Positions 40,377-50,571 are shown, numbered from the stretch's first letter. The stretch is 64,000 nt of DNA from Roseateles sp049532965 (GCF_049532965.1 NZ_CP186694.1:4216001-4280000); one strand, 5' to 3'. Numbers and translations: made by a program. Notes: generated by a model from the sequence alone, not told the origin.

Positions 40377-40940
40377 ATGGCTTACCCACTTCCGAAGATG
40401 GCCATGCCGATGACCAGCGATGAGTTCCTGGCCTGGGAGTCGCACGACGACAAGCGCCATCAGTTGATCGATGGTGAAGTCATCGTCATGGAGAGCGGAA
40501 GCGAGGGGCACCAGACCGTCGCGGCCAACATCTACGTGCAGTTGCGCCAGCACCTGCGAGGGACGGCGTGCAAGACCCTGATGGCCCTGGACGTACGGTG
40601 CGACGCCGCCAATTGCCTGGTGCCCGACGTGCTCGTTTACTGCGACAGGGACCGCAGGCCTCGCGGCATGGAGCAATGCCCGCTGATCGTCGAAGTCCTG
40701 TCGCCCAGCACCGCGTCCTACGACCGCAACGGCAAGTTCGCCGTCTACCGCCGGCTGGCCGCTTTGCGTGAATACATGGTGGTCGACTGGAAGCGCCGGA
40801 CAACGGAGGTTCATCGCCTCGACGTCCACGGCGCCTGGTCGGTCGCCCGCTACTCGGGAGATGACGTCATTCACCTCGCGTCGATCGACCTGCGTCTGGC
40901 CGGTGCCCTGGTCTTCGAAGGGCTCGGCGACGCCGCCTGA
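40377..40940 (+). CDS. Uma2-family nuclease-like protein
   Basis: 187 residues of the Uma2 (DUF820) family, a PD-(D/E)xK-like fold common in cyanobacteria and scattered elsewhere. Seen: FLAWESHDDKRHQLIDGEVI, VPDVLVYCD, PLIVEVLSPSTASYDRNGK and YMVVDWKRRTTEVHR, which carry the D...E...K residues. Its role is unknown. The ATG at 40377 follows AGGTGG; an upstream TTG is less likely. Its stop abuts the convergent rodA stop without spacing. Confidence 0.88.
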   Translation: MAYPLPKMAMPMTSDEFLAWESHDDKRHQLIDGEVIVMESGSEGHQTVAANIYVQLRQHLRGTACKTLMALDVRCDAANCLVPDVLVYCDRDRRPRGMEQCPLIVEVLSPSTASYDRNGKFAVYRRLAALREYMVVDWKRRTTEVHRLDVHGAWSVARYSGDDVIHLASIDLRLAGALVFEGLGDAA

Positions 40941-42095
40941 TCACCGCTGCGTCCCGCCGCGGCTCTTCGCGATCGACATCAGCATCCCGAGCGACAACCC
41001 CAGCGTCACCATCGCCGTGCCGCCATAGGAGATGAACGGCAGCGGCACCCCCACGACGGGGAGGATGCCGGTCACCATGCCCATGTTGACGAACACATAG
41101 GTGAAGAAGCTCAGCGTGATCGCCCCCGCGAGCAAGCGGGAGAACAAGGTGGGCGCCTCGTGTGCGATCGCCAGCCCGCGCAGGATCAGCGCAGTGAAAC
41201 CGAGCAGCAGCAGCAGCGCGCCGATCAGGCCGAACTCCTCGCCATAGGCGGCGAAGATGAAGTCGGTGGTCCGCTCCGGAATGAATTCGAGGTGCGTCTG
41301 GGTGCCTTTCATGAAGCCCTTGCCGGTGATGCCGCCCGAGCCGATCGCGATCTCGCCCTGGATGATGTGGAAGCCCTTGCCCAGCGGGTCCTTCGTCGGA
41401 TCGAGCAGTGTGCAGACGCGGTCCTTCTGGTAATCCTTCAGCACCACCCATTTCACCTCGGGCTGGCAGATCTGGTCCTCGCTGAATACCAGCGCGGTGA
41501 TGCCCGCTCCGGCCAGCACCAGCGCCGGGATGATCAGCTTCCAGGACAGCCCGGCGAAGAAGATCACGTAGAGGCCGGCGCCCAGCACCAGCAGCGAGGT
41601 GCCCAGGTCCGGCTGTTTCGCGATCAAGCCCACCGGCACCGCCAGCAGGAGGAAGGCGGCGATGAAGTCGGGCAGTCGCAACTGCCCCTCCCGCTTCTGG
41701 AACCACCAGGCCAGCATCAGCGGTACCGCGATCTTCAGCATCTCCGACGGCTGGATCACGACACCGACATTGAGCCATCGCGTCGCACCCTTCTTGCTGA
41801 TGCCGAACAGCGCGACCGCCACCAGCAGCGTCACCCCGACCGTATACAACGGCAACGCAAGCTGCATCAGGCGCTGCGGCGGCACCTGCGCCGTCACGAA
41901 CAGCACGCCCATCGCCAGCAGCATGTTGCGCGCGTGATCGACGAAGCGCGTGCCATGGTCATAGCCCGCCGAATACATGCACATCAGCCCGAGGCCCATC
42001 AGCCAGGCCATCGCGAGCAGCAGCGGGATGTCGAAGCCCTGGAACAGCGGCTTGACGCGTTGCAGCAGGCTGGGTTTGCTGAAGACGGCGCTCAT
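40941..42095 (-). CDS. rodA: Peptidoglycan glycosyltransferase RodA
   Basis: SEDS-family glycan polymerase of the rod (elongasome) complex. 384 residues with about ten helices. Visible landmarks: GATRWLNVGVVIQPSEMLKI, KQPDLGTSLLVL, GGITGKGFMKGTQTHLEFIP with ERTTDFIFAAYGEEFGL, and VGVPLPFISYGGTAMV. Its start overlaps the mrdA stop as ATGA. The last gene of the mreCD-mrdA-rodA run. Confidence 0.97.
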   Translation of the reverse strand: MSAVFSKPSLLQRVKPLFQGFDIPLLLAMAWLMGLGLMCMYSAGYDHGTRFVDHARNMLLAMGVLFVTAQVPPQRLMQLALPLYTVGVTLLVAVALFGISKKGATRWLNVGVVIQPSEMLKIAVPLMLAWWFQKREGQLRLPDFIAAFLLLAVPVGLIAKQPDLGTSLLVLGAGLYVIFFAGLSWKLIIPALVLAGAGITALVFSEDQICQPEVKWVVLKDYQKDRVCTLLDPTKDPLGKGFHIIQGEIAIGSGGITGKGFMKGTQTHLEFIPERTTDFIFAAYGEEFGLIGALLLLLGFTALILRGLAIAHEAPTLFSRLLAGAITLSFFTYVFVNMGMVTGILPVVGVPLPFISYGGTAMVTLGLSLGMLMSIAKSRGGTQR

Positions 42096-44224
42096 CGTGA
42101 AGCTCCCGCATGAGGGCGACCGGCGGTCTGAGGCACCGGAGGCTGGCGACGGTCCGCCGTCGAAGCCGGCAGCGCCGCCCGTGCGGCCGAGGCCGGCATG
42201 CCGGGCCGCGGCGCCGTCACCGGCGAAGACGCCGCGTCGGAAGCGGCCGAGGCAGCGCCTTCCGGCGCGCTGGCGGCGGCACCGGGCAAGGGCACGTCCT
42301 CGACGCGGCGCGGCGTGCCGATCGGCGCGCCAACCTGGCCCAGCCGTACCTTGGCGATGTCCTCTTCGCTCGGGTAGGTGCCGGTCAACACGTAATCGAA
42401 CACGCGCCGGGCGATGGGCGCCGCCGACTCCGAGCCGAAGCCCGCGTTCTCCACGATCACCGCCAGCGCGATCGTCGGCGCCTGGTACGGTGCGAACGCG
42501 ATGTACAGCGAGTGGTCGCGCTTGCGCTCGTCGGCCTTGATGCTGCTGTAGGTCTGGCCGGCGCGCAGACCGACCGCCTGCGCAGTGCCGGTCTTGCCGG
42601 CGCTCTGGTACTGGGCCCCCGCGAACACCGCGCGCGAGGTGCCTTCCATCGTCACGTCGTGCATCGCGTTGCGGATCACGTCGACATCGGCCTTGCGCAG
42701 CGCCAGCGGCTCCAGCGCATCGCTGGCGGTGCGGCGCTGCGTGTGGCGGACGACGTCCTCGATCTCCCGTACCAGTCTCGGCCGGTAGCGCTCGCCGCCG
42801 CTGGCCAGCGTCGACATCGCGGTCGCCAGCTGCAGCATCGTGAAGTTGTTGTAGCCCTGGCCGATGCCCAGCGAGATCGTCTCGCCCGCATACCACTTCT
42901 GCTGCTCGGGCCGCTTGTACGCGCGCCGCTTCCACTCGGTGCTGGGCAGGATGCCGGTCACCTCGCCGAGCAGGTCGATCTCCGTCTTGCGGCCGAAGCC
43001 GAAGGGTTCGAGCTGGTCGTGGATCAGGTCCACGCCCATCTCGTTGGCCAGCGAATAGAAGTAGACGTTGGACGAGGTCACGATCGCCAGCCGCATGTCC
43101 TTCGGGCCGGGCCGGTCGCCCGTCGCGCTGCCGAAGACCCGGCCCCCGAAGCTGTACGTCAGGTTGTCCTGGACCACCACGTTCGCGCCGCGCTTGCCGG
43201 TGTTGAGCGCCGCCATCGCCATGTAGGGCTTGAAGGTCGAACCCGGCGGATAGGTGCCCCGGAGCGCGCGGTTCAGCAGCGGCTTGTCGATGTCCTCGTT
43301 GAGCTCCTTCCAGCTGTCGGCGTCGATGCCGTCGACAAACAGGTTGGGATCGAAGGTCGGCTTGGACACGAAGGCCAGCACCTCCCCGTTGCGGGGATCC
43401 ATCGCGACCAGCGCCCCGCGGCGCTCACCGAAGAGCCGCTCCACCAGCGCCTGCAACTTGATGTCCACCGACAGGTGCAGCGTGTTGCCCGGGGTCGGCG
43501 GGCGGTTGCGCAGACGGCGCACGGCGCGGCCGCCTGCGCTGGTTTCCATTTCCTCGAAGCCGGTGACGCCATGCAGCTCCCGCTCGTAAGCCTGCTCCAG
43601 GCCCAGCTTGCCGATGTACTCCGTGCCGCGGTAGTTCGCGATGTCCTCTTCGGCCCAGTCGTCCATCGCCTTCTTCTCGGCCTGGTTGATGCGACCGATG
43701 TAGCCCAGCAGGTGCGCGCCGACGTCGCCCAGCGGATAGCTGCGGAACAGCCGCGCCTTGATGTCCACGCCGGGGAAACGGAAGCGCTGGGCGGCGAAGC
43801 GGGCAACCTCGGTGTCGGTGAGCTTGGTGCGGATCGGCAGCGACTCGAAGTTCTTGCTTTCTTCCATCAGCCGCTTGAAGCGGCGGCGGTCGCGCGGCTG
43901 GATGTCGATCACCGCGGACAGCGCATCGATGGTGCGCTCCAGGTCGGGCACCTTCGACGGCGTGATCTCCAGCGTGTAGGCCGAATAGTTGCTCGCCAGC
44001 ACGACGCCGTGCCGGTCGACGATCAGGCCGCGATTCGGCACGATGGGCAGGACGGTGACGCGGTTGGTCTCGGCCCGCTCGAGCAGCGAGTCGTGCTGCG
44101 TGATCTGCAGGTACACGAGCCGCGCGACCAGCAGCCCGAAGCAGAACAGCACGAACAGGGCGGCCGCGACCAGCCGCAGCCGGAAACGGCTCAGCTCCGC
44201 CTGGAGGTTCTTGATGACCGTCAT
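42092..44224 (-). CDS. mrdA: Penicillin-binding protein 2 (transpeptidase)
   Basis: Class B PBP that crosslinks peptidoglycan during elongation. 710 residues: N-terminal membrane anchor (LVAAALFVLFCFGLLVARLV), dimerisation domain, then catalytic motifs GSTFKPYMAM (SxxK), TSSNVYFYS (SxN) and AGKTGTAQ (KTG). The C-terminal 80 residues are an Ala/Ser/Pro-rich tail (GAAASAPEGAASAASDAASS), longer than in E. coli. Encoded between mreD and rodA. Confidence 0.97.
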   Translation of the reverse strand: MTVIKNLQAELSRFRLRLVAAALFVLFCFGLLVARLVYLQITQHDSLLERAETNRVTVLPIVPNRGLIVDRHGVVLASNYSAYTLEITPSKVPDLERTIDALSAVIDIQPRDRRRFKRLMEESKNFESLPIRTKLTDTEVARFAAQRFRFPGVDIKARLFRSYPLGDVGAHLLGYIGRINQAEKKAMDDWAEEDIANYRGTEYIGKLGLEQAYERELHGVTGFEEMETSAGGRAVRRLRNRPPTPGNTLHLSVDIKLQALVERLFGERRGALVAMDPRNGEVLAFVSKPTFDPNLFVDGIDADSWKELNEDIDKPLLNRALRGTYPPGSTFKPYMAMAALNTGKRGANVVVQDNLTYSFGGRVFGSATGDRPGPKDMRLAIVTSSNVYFYSLANEMGVDLIHDQLEPFGFGRKTEIDLLGEVTGILPSTEWKRRAYKRPEQQKWYAGETISLGIGQGYNNFTMLQLATAMSTLASGGERYRPRLVREIEDVVRHTQRRTASDALEPLALRKADVDVIRNAMHDVTMEGTSRAVFAGAQYQSAGKTGTAQAVGLRAGQTYSSIKADERKRDHSLYIAFAPYQAPTIALAVIVENAGFGSESAAPIARRVFDYVLTGTYPSEEDIAKVRLGQVGAPIGTPRRVEDVPLPGAAASAPEGAASAASDAASSPVTAPRPGMPASAARAALPASTADRRQPPVPQTAGRPHAGASR

Positions 44225-44246
44225 CGCGGGCCCGTCCTTGGCGCGC

Positions 44247-44768
44247 TCAGAGCGGACGGTGCGCGTCGGGATCCGGCGCGCGCCGTTGCGGCGCGAGCAG
44301 CAGCGCGGACGCGATCGGCCACAGGGCCGCCTGAAGCACCGGCGCCAGCACCAGGCTCCAGCCCGGCCACATGCCGCCGACGATCAGCCGCACGATGACG
44401 GCGATCGCCGCGGCCAGGAAGAACAGCGGCAGCACGTGCAGCGCTTGGGCGCCCAGCGAGAACCACAACAGCCGCCGGTGCAGCGCCACCGCGCCGAACG
44501 CCAGCAGGCTGTAGGCCAGCGCATGCTGGCCGAGCAGCGCGCCATGGTGGACGTCGATCATCAGGCCGAAGACGAACGCCCAGCCCACGCCGACGCGGCG
44601 TGGCTGATGGACGTTCCAGAACACCAGCACCAGCGCGAGCACATCCGGCATCCACGGCTGGCGGCCGACCGGCACCATGTCGATCAGCAGGCCGACGAGC
44701 AGGCTGAAGGCGATGAACAAGGGATTGGCGGGCAGCAGCAGCTGGCTCGCGCCGCGGGGCATGATCAT
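44247..44768 (-). CDS. mreD: Rod shape-determining protein MreD
   Basis: 173-residue inner-membrane protein with about five helices. Begins MIMPRGASQLLLPANPLFIA and contains VGRQPWMPDVLALVLVFW and GWAFVFGLMIDVHHGALLGQ, which are typical of MreD. The start overlaps the mreC stop (ATGA). Confidence 0.93.
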   Translation of the reverse strand: MIMPRGASQLLLPANPLFIAFSLLVGLLIDMVPVGRQPWMPDVLALVLVFWNVHQPRRVGVGWAFVFGLMIDVHHGALLGQHALAYSLLAFGAVALHRRLLWFSLGAQALHVLPLFFLAAAIAVIVRLIVGGMWPGWSLVLAPVLQAALWPIASALLLAPQRRAPDPDAHRPL

Positions 44769-45736
44769 CGGGTGCCTCCTCTGGGCGCCGACGCGCCCGA
44801 CGCCGCGCGGCCGCGAGGCTTGGCCTCGGCAGCGGCGGCGCTGGCCGCGCTCGCGGCTTCCTGAGCCGCCTCCGTCCGAGCGGCCTCCTGGCCCTCGAGC
44901 GGCTCCAGCACCAGCACGTGACGCGCGCTGTCGGGCTGGGCGACCGGCGCCAGGCCGACGCGGGCGAAGCTGGTGTCGCCGCGGCGCTCGACCTCCATCA
45001 CCTTGGCCACCGGCAGGCCGGGCGGGTAGATCCCGTCCAGGCCCGAAGTGGCGAGCGCGTCGCCGGCCTTGATGTCGGCGTTGGCGGCGATGAAGCGCAG
45101 CTCCATCACGCCGCGCTCGCCGCCGTAGGCGACGCCGCGCTGCTGCGTGCGGGTGTTGAGCACCGGGATGGTGGCTTCGCGGTCGGTCAGCAGGGTGACC
45201 TCCGCGGACAGCGGATAGACGCGCGTCACCTGCCCGAGCACGCCGGCGTCGTTGACGACCGGCGCCCCCAGGCGCACGCCGCGATGGCTGCCTCGATCGA
45301 TGACGATGCGACGCGAGAACGGATCCGGGGCCTCGTAAAGGACCTCGGCCGCAAGGCCTTTGACCGGCAGCGCCTCGCGCAGGTCGAGCAACGCGCGCAG
45401 ATGGGTGTTCTCGGCCTGCAGCTGCGCCGCCCGGCTCAGGATGACCGCCTGCGACGCCAGTTGCTGCCGCGCGAGGTTCTCCGCTTCGGTGGCCTTCTCC
45501 ATGCCCCGCGCGTAATCGCCGGCCTGGTCCCAGGCGTCGACGGGCGCGAGCAGCGCGCGCTGAAGCGGATGCAGTGCGAGCGCCAGCCCCGCCCGGGCCG
45601 GCGCGGTGATCTGGAAGCGGGAGTCCGCAACCATCAGGAACACGGCGAGCGCGGCGCAGAAGGCGAGCTTCGTCAGCGCGGACGGGCCTTCGCGGAACAG
45701 CGGTGGTGGATTGCGATCCAGAGTGCCCAGGGGCAT
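44765..45736 (-). CDS. mreC: Rod shape-determining protein MreC
   Basis: 323 residues. One N-terminal membrane helix (LAFCAALAVFLMVADSRF), a coiled coil (MEKATEAENLARQQLASQAV), and the periplasmic beta-barrel domains (VIDRGSHRGVRLGAPVVNDA then GVLGQVTRVYPLSAEV). The C-terminus is an Ala-rich tail (EAAQEAASAASAAAAEAK). Links MreB to periplasmic synthases. Confidence 0.95.
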   Translation of the reverse strand: MPLGTLDRNPPPLFREGPSALTKLAFCAALAVFLMVADSRFQITAPARAGLALALHPLQRALLAPVDAWDQAGDYARGMEKATEAENLARQQLASQAVILSRAAQLQAENTHLRALLDLREALPVKGLAAEVLYEAPDPFSRRIVIDRGSHRGVRLGAPVVNDAGVLGQVTRVYPLSAEVTLLTDREATIPVLNTRTQQRGVAYGGERGVMELRFIAANADIKAGDALATSGLDGIYPPGLPVAKVMEVERRGDTSFARVGLAPVAQPDSARHVLVLEPLEGQEAARTEAAQEAASAASAAAAEAKPRGRAASGASAPRGGTR

Positions 45737-45921
45737 GACAGGGATCTCAGACTTTCAAGGTGACGCGACCACAACGCTCGTTGACAAGGTCTCGACAGGG
45801 CCGGGCAGGGGTCAGGCCAGGCGGACGGTGCGCAGGAACCGGAGCGTACTGCCTGTACGCGAGGATTCCAGGCACCGCCCAACAACGCCTGGCGCCCGCG
45901 GGGCGGCCCGCTCCCTTGTGC

Positions 45922-46965
45922 TTATTCGTTGGTGAAGATGGACCCGAGCCGCTCCATCCGTTCCAGCGCCATGCCGCAACCGCGCACGACGCAGGTCAGC
46001 GGATCCTCGGCCACCAGCACCGGCAGGCCGGTTTCCTCGGCCAGCAGCCGGTCCAGGTCGCGCAGCAACGCGCCGCCGCCGGTCAGCATCATGCCGCGCT
46101 CGGCGATGTCGGCGCCCAGCTCGGGCGGGGTCTGCTCCAGCGCGTTCTTCACCGCCGAGACGATCTGGTTGAGCGGGTCGGTCAGCGCTTCCAGGATCTC
46201 GTTGCTCGAGATCGTGAAGCTGCGCGGCACGCCTTCGCTCAGGTTGCGGCCCTTGACCTCCATCTCCTTCACCTCGGAACCGGGGAAGGCCGAGCCGATG
46301 TTCTTCTTGATCGCTTCCGCGGTCGGCTCGCCGATCAGCATGCCGTAGTTGCGGCGGATGTAGTTGATGATGGCCTCGTCGAACTTGTCGCCGCCGACGC
46401 GGACCGAGCCCTTGTAGACCATGCCGCCCAGCGAGATCACGCCGACCTCGGTCGTGCCGCCGCCGATGTCGATGACCATCGAGCCCGAGGCCTCGGACAC
46501 CGGCAAGCCGGCGCCGATCGCCGCGGCCATCGGTTCCTCGATCAGGTAGACCTCCGAGGCGCCCGCGCCGAGCGCGGCGTCGCGGATCGCGCGCTTCTCG
46601 ACCTGCGTCGATCCGCAGGGCACGCAGATGATGATCCGGGGCGAGGGGCGCAGCAGCTTGGTGTCGTGCACCATCTTGATGAACTGCTTGATCATCTGCT
46701 CGGTCACCACGAAGTCGGCGATGACGCCGTCCTTCATCGGGCGGATCGCCTCGATGTTGCCGGGCACCTTGCCCAGCATGGCCTTGGCTTCGTGGCCGAC
46801 GGCCTGGATCGTCTTCTTGCCGTTGGGACCGCCCTCATGGCGGATGGCGACGACCGACGGTTCGTCGAGCACGACGCCTTTTCCGCGGACATAGATCAGC
46901 GTATTGGCGGTGCCCAGGTCGATGGCGAGGTCGGTGGAGAAATAGCGGCGCAGGGAGGCGAGCAT
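45922..46965 (-). CDS. mreB: Rod shape-determining actin homologue MreB
   Basis: 347-residue actin-like ATPase. Seen: STDLAIDLGTANTLIYVRGK (phosphate 1), VIDIGGGTTEVGVISLGG (phosphate 2), MLTGGGALLRDLDRLL (adenosine). The ATG at 46965 is chosen to match the standard MLASLRRYFS N-terminus. First gene of the rod cluster, 185 bases ahead of mreC. Confidence 0.98.
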   Translation of the reverse strand: MLASLRRYFSTDLAIDLGTANTLIYVRGKGVVLDEPSVVAIRHEGGPNGKKTIQAVGHEAKAMLGKVPGNIEAIRPMKDGVIADFVVTEQMIKQFIKMVHDTKLLRPSPRIIICVPCGSTQVEKRAIRDAALGAGASEVYLIEEPMAAAIGAGLPVSEASGSMVIDIGGGTTEVGVISLGGMVYKGSVRVGGDKFDEAIINYIRRNYGMLIGEPTAEAIKKNIGSAFPGSEVKEMEVKGRNLSEGVPRSFTISSNEILEALTDPLNQIVSAVKNALEQTPPELGADIAERGMMLTGGGALLRDLDRLLAEETGLPVLVAEDPLTCVVRGCGMALERMERLGSIFTNE

Positions 46966-47273
46966 GGGTGTGGGCAAGGCCCGGTCAGGACGCTTCGGCA
47001 CCTGAGGCCGCTCGTCTTCGTCGATCCACACGCAATCGGCGGCAATCGACGGTATCAGGCGGCGTTCGTCTGCGTTCTGTCCGGGCGGCTGCGATTCGAG
47101 GCGGTTCGGGTCGGGTAACCGCGCGGACCGGCGGCGTCCGCGCGAGCGAGATTCCTTGCCATAAGCAACGAGGCTGCAGATGCAGCCCCGGCCCATGGAG
47201 ATAAGCGGGGATAATAACTGATCACCCTCTGGTTTGGCCCGTCTGCAAGCCATCCGTAAGCGTTTCAATCCCC
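46966..47273. other. Divergent intergenic region between mreB and gatC
   Basis: 308 bases holding the promoters of both operons. A GATAAT -10-like box lies at 47210-47215 on the plus strand but without a good -35. No other element recognised. Confidence 0.45.
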
Positions 47274-47573
47274 ATGGCACTCACCCACGACGACGTCAGC
47301 CGGATCGCCAAACTGGCCCGGCTGGAACTTTCCGGCGACGAGCAGGCCGCGCTGCTGCCGCAGCTCAATGGCTTCTTCTCGATCGTCGAGCAGATGAGCG
47401 CGGTCGACACCAGCGGCGTCGATCCGCTGTACACGCCGCTGTCGGCGGTCCAGGAGGTGGCGCTGCGCCTGCGCGAGGACCGCGTCACCGAGACCGACCA
47501 GCGCGAGCTCAACCAACGCAGCGCCCCCGCCGTCGAGGACGGCCTGTTCCTGGTCCCGAAAGTCATCGAATGA
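47274..47573 (+). CDS. gatC: Asp/Glu-tRNA amidotransferase subunit C
   Basis: 99-residue subunit that stabilises GatA in the GatCAB complex. Begins MALTHDDVSRIAKLARLELS and ends with the conserved APAVEDGLFLVPKVIE. Its stop overlaps the gatA ATG (ATGA). Confidence 0.96.
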   Translation: MALTHDDVSRIAKLARLELSGDEQAALLPQLNGFFSIVEQMSAVDTSGVDPLYTPLSAVQEVALRLREDRVTETDQRELNQRSAPAVEDGLFLVPKVIE

Positions 47574-49060
47574 CCCCGCCCCTGCACCATCTCGGCGTGG
47601 CCGAACTGGGCCGCGCACTGCGCGCCAAGACCGTCTCCAGCACCGAACTGACGCAACATCTGCTTGCGCGTGTTGCGGCGGCGAAGGATCTCGGCGCCTT
47701 CCTGCACGTGGACCCGGACTACGCGCTGGCCCGCGCCAAGGACGCCGACGCCCGCCTGGCCGCCGGAAACGCCGGCGCCCTGACCGGCGTGCCGCTCGCC
47801 CACAAGGACATCTTCGTCACCCGCGACATGCCGACCACGGCCGGCTCGAAGATGCTCGAGGGCTACATGAGCCCGTTCGACGCCACCGTCGTCGAGCGGC
47901 TGAACGCCGCGGGCACCGTGTCGCTGGGCAAGCTCAACTGCGATGAATTCGCCATGGGCTCCGCCAACGAGAACAGCGCCTTCTTCAAGGCGCTGAACCC
48001 GTGGGACCGCACGCGCGTGCCGGGCGGCTCGTCGGGCGGGTCGGCGGTCGCCGTGGCCGCGGGCCTGGTGCCGGCCACCACCGGCACCGACACCGGCGGC
48101 TCGATCCGCCAGCCCGCCAGCTTCTCGGGCATCACCGGCATCAAGCCGACCTACGGCGTGTGCTCCCGCTACGGGATGATCGCGTTCGCGTCGAGTCTGG
48201 ACCAGGCCGGCGTGTTCGCCCGCTCGGCCGAGGACTGCGCGCTGCTGCTGTCGGCGATGAGCGGCTTCGACGAGCGGGACGCCACCAGCGTGCAGCAACC
48301 CCCGCAGGACTTCGCCGCCCAGATGCTCGCGCCGCGCGAGGGCGCGACCGCCGCGCAACCGCTCAAGGGCCTGCGCATCGGCCTGCCGAAGGAGTTCTTC
48401 CCGGCGGCGCTGTCGGCCGACGTCGACGGCGCCGTGCGCGCCGGCCTGGCAGAGCTGGAGAAGCTGGGCGCGACGCTGGTCGACGTGTCGCTGCCGCGCA
48501 CCGAGCTGGCGATCCCGGTCTACTACATCATCGCGCCGGCGGAGGCGAGCTCGAACCTGTCCCGCTTCGACGGCGTGAAGTTCGGGCACCGCGCCAAGGG
48601 CTACTCGAACCTGATCGACATGTACGAGAAGACCCGTGCCGAAGGCTTCGGCGCCGAGGTCAAGCGCCGGATCATGATCGGCAGCTACGTGCTCTCGCAT
48701 GGCTACTACGACGCCTACTACCTGCAGGCGCAGAAGCTGCGCCGCATGATCGCGGACGACTTCCAGCAGGCCTTCCAGCACTGCGACCTGATCGCCGGCC
48801 CGGTGGCGCCGACGGTGGCGTGGAAGCAGGGCGAGGGCGCCGACGATCCGGTCAAGGTCTACCTGGCCGACATCTTCACGTTGCCGGGCTCGCTGGCCGG
48901 CCTGCCGGGCATGAGCGTGCCCGTGGGCCTGGGCGACGGCGGCATGCCGGTGGGCCTGCAGCTGCTGGGCAACTACTTCAAGGAAGGCACGCTGCTGCAC
49001 GCCGCGCATGCGCTGCAACAGGCCACCGACTGGCACCGCCAGATGCCGGCGGGCGTGTAA
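47570..49060 (+). CDS. gatA: Asp/Glu-tRNA amidotransferase subunit A
   Basis: Amidase that releases ammonia from glutamine for transamidation of Glu-tRNAGln/Asp-tRNAAsn. 496 residues with the Ser-cisSer-Lys triad: LAHKDIFVT (Lys), PGGSSGGSAVAVAAG and TDTGGSIRQPASF. The start at 47570 overlaps gatC. gatB follows after 25 bases. Confidence 0.98.
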   Translation: MTPPLHHLGVAELGRALRAKTVSSTELTQHLLARVAAAKDLGAFLHVDPDYALARAKDADARLAAGNAGALTGVPLAHKDIFVTRDMPTTAGSKMLEGYMSPFDATVVERLNAAGTVSLGKLNCDEFAMGSANENSAFFKALNPWDRTRVPGGSSGGSAVAVAAGLVPATTGTDTGGSIRQPASFSGITGIKPTYGVCSRYGMIAFASSLDQAGVFARSAEDCALLLSAMSGFDERDATSVQQPPQDFAAQMLAPREGATAAQPLKGLRIGLPKEFFPAALSADVDGAVRAGLAELEKLGATLVDVSLPRTELAIPVYYIIAPAEASSNLSRFDGVKFGHRAKGYSNLIDMYEKTRAEGFGAEVKRRIMIGSYVLSHGYYDAYYLQAQKLRRMIADDFQQAFQHCDLIAGPVAPTVAWKQGEGADDPVKVYLADIFTLPGSLAGLPGMSVPVGLGDGGMPVGLQLLGNYFKEGTLLHAAHALQQATDWHRQMPAGV

Positions 49061-49085
49061 GGACTGATCAGGCGACAAGCAAGCG

Positions 49086-50540
49086 ATGAGCAAGAACAGC
49101 CAACTGGTGCGGGGCTACGAGGTCGTGATCGGCCTGGAAAACCACGTCCAACTCTCGACCGTCTCGAAGATCTTCAGCGGCTCGTCGACCGCCTTCGGCG
49201 CGACCCCGAACACGCAGGCCAGCGCGGTGGATCTCGCGCTGCCGGGCACGCTGCCGGTGCTGAACCGCGGTGCCGTCGAACGCGCGATCCGGTTCGGCCT
49301 GGCGGTCGGCGCGAAAGTGGCGCCGCTGTCGATCTTCGCGCGCAAGAACTACTTCTACCCCGACCTGCCCAAGGGCTACCAGATCAGCCAGTACGAGATT
49401 CCAGTCGTGCAGGGCGGCCAGATCGAGTTCTTCGTCGGCGACCAGAAGAAGGTCGTGAAGTTGACGCGCGCCCACCTGGAAGAGGACGCCGGCAAGAGCC
49501 TGCACGAGGACTACCACGGCCAGTCCGGCATCGACCTGAACCGCGCCGGCACGCCGCTGCTGGAGATCGTGTCCGAGCCGGAGATGCGCTCGGGGCAGGA
49601 GGCGGTGGAGTACGCAAAGACGCTGCACGCGCTGGTGATGTGGCTGGGCATCTGCGACGGCAACATGCAGGAGGGCTCGTTCCGCTGCGACGTGAACGTC
49701 TCGGTGCGCAAGCCCGGCGAACCGTTCGGGACGCGCCGCGAGATCAAGAACCTCAACAGCTTCCGCTACCTGGTCGACGCGGTGAACTACGAGGTCAACT
49801 GGCAGATCGACCAGATCGAGGACGGCCTGGCAATCCAGCAGGCGACAGTGCTCTACAACCCGGACACCGGCGAAACCCGCTCGATGCGGACCAAGGAAGA
49901 CGCCGCCGACTACCGCTACTTCCCCGACCCGGACCTGCCGCCGCTGATCATCGGCGCGGACTGGGTGGAGCGCGTGCGCGGGGAGATGCCCGAGCTGCCG
50001 TCCGTGATGGCCGGGCGCTTCCAGTCCGCCGACGGACTGCCCGCCTATGACGCGACGATGATGACGCAGAGCCTGGCGACCGCACGCTTCTATGAAGCCG
50101 CGCGCGACGCCTGCGGCGCGCCGAAGCTGGTCGCGAACTGGCTCATGGGCGAGGTCTCGCGCCGGCTGAACACCGAGGAACGCGCGATCGAGGACGCGCC
50201 GGTGACGCCCGCGCTGCTGGCGGCGCTGATCAAGCGCATCCAGGACGGCACGATCTCCAACAACGCGGCGAAGCAGGTGTTCGAGGCGCTGTGGACCGGC
50301 GAAGGCAGCGACGTCGACGCGCTGATCGAGGCCAAGGGCCTGAAGCAGATGAGCGACACCGGCGAGCTCGAGCGCATCCTCGATGAGGTGCTGGCCGCCA
50401 ACGCCAAGTCGGTCGAGGAGTTCCGCGCCGGCAAGGAGAAGGCCTTCAACGCGCTGGTCGGTCAGGCCATGAAGGCGACGAAGGGCAAGGCCAACCCGTC
50501 GGCGGTGAACGAGCTGCTGAAGAAGAAGCTCGGCGCCTGA
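49086..50540 (+). CDS. gatB: Asp/Glu-tRNA amidotransferase subunit B
   Basis: 484 residues. Binds the mischarged tRNA and activates its carboxylate with ATP. Seen: YEVVIGLENHVQLST, FARKNYFYPDLPKGYQISQY, DLNRAGTPLLEIVSEP, RCDVNVSVR and EIKNLNSFRYL. The C-terminal YqeY-like tRNA-binding domain ends GKANPSAVNELLKKKLGA. Last gene of gatCAB. Confidence 0.98.
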   Translation: MSKNSQLVRGYEVVIGLENHVQLSTVSKIFSGSSTAFGATPNTQASAVDLALPGTLPVLNRGAVERAIRFGLAVGAKVAPLSIFARKNYFYPDLPKGYQISQYEIPVVQGGQIEFFVGDQKKVVKLTRAHLEEDAGKSLHEDYHGQSGIDLNRAGTPLLEIVSEPEMRSGQEAVEYAKTLHALVMWLGICDGNMQEGSFRCDVNVSVRKPGEPFGTRREIKNLNSFRYLVDAVNYEVNWQIDQIEDGLAIQQATVLYNPDTGETRSMRTKEDAADYRYFPDPDLPPLIIGADWVERVRGEMPELPSVMAGRFQSADGLPAYDATMMTQSLATARFYEAARDACGAPKLVANWLMGEVSRRLNTEERAIEDAPVTPALLAALIKRIQDGTISNNAAKQVFEALWTGEGSDVDALIEAKGLKQMSDTGELERILDEVLAANAKSVEEFRAGKEKAFNALVGQAMKATKGKANPSAVNELLKKKLGA

Positions 50541-50571
50541 ACGCCGCCCGGCTCAAAGGATCCCAAATGCA

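Noticed and set aside
42110..44398. 762-codon plus-strand frame opposite mrdA
   Set aside because: Low-complexity Arg/His-rich antisense frame against a clear PBP2.
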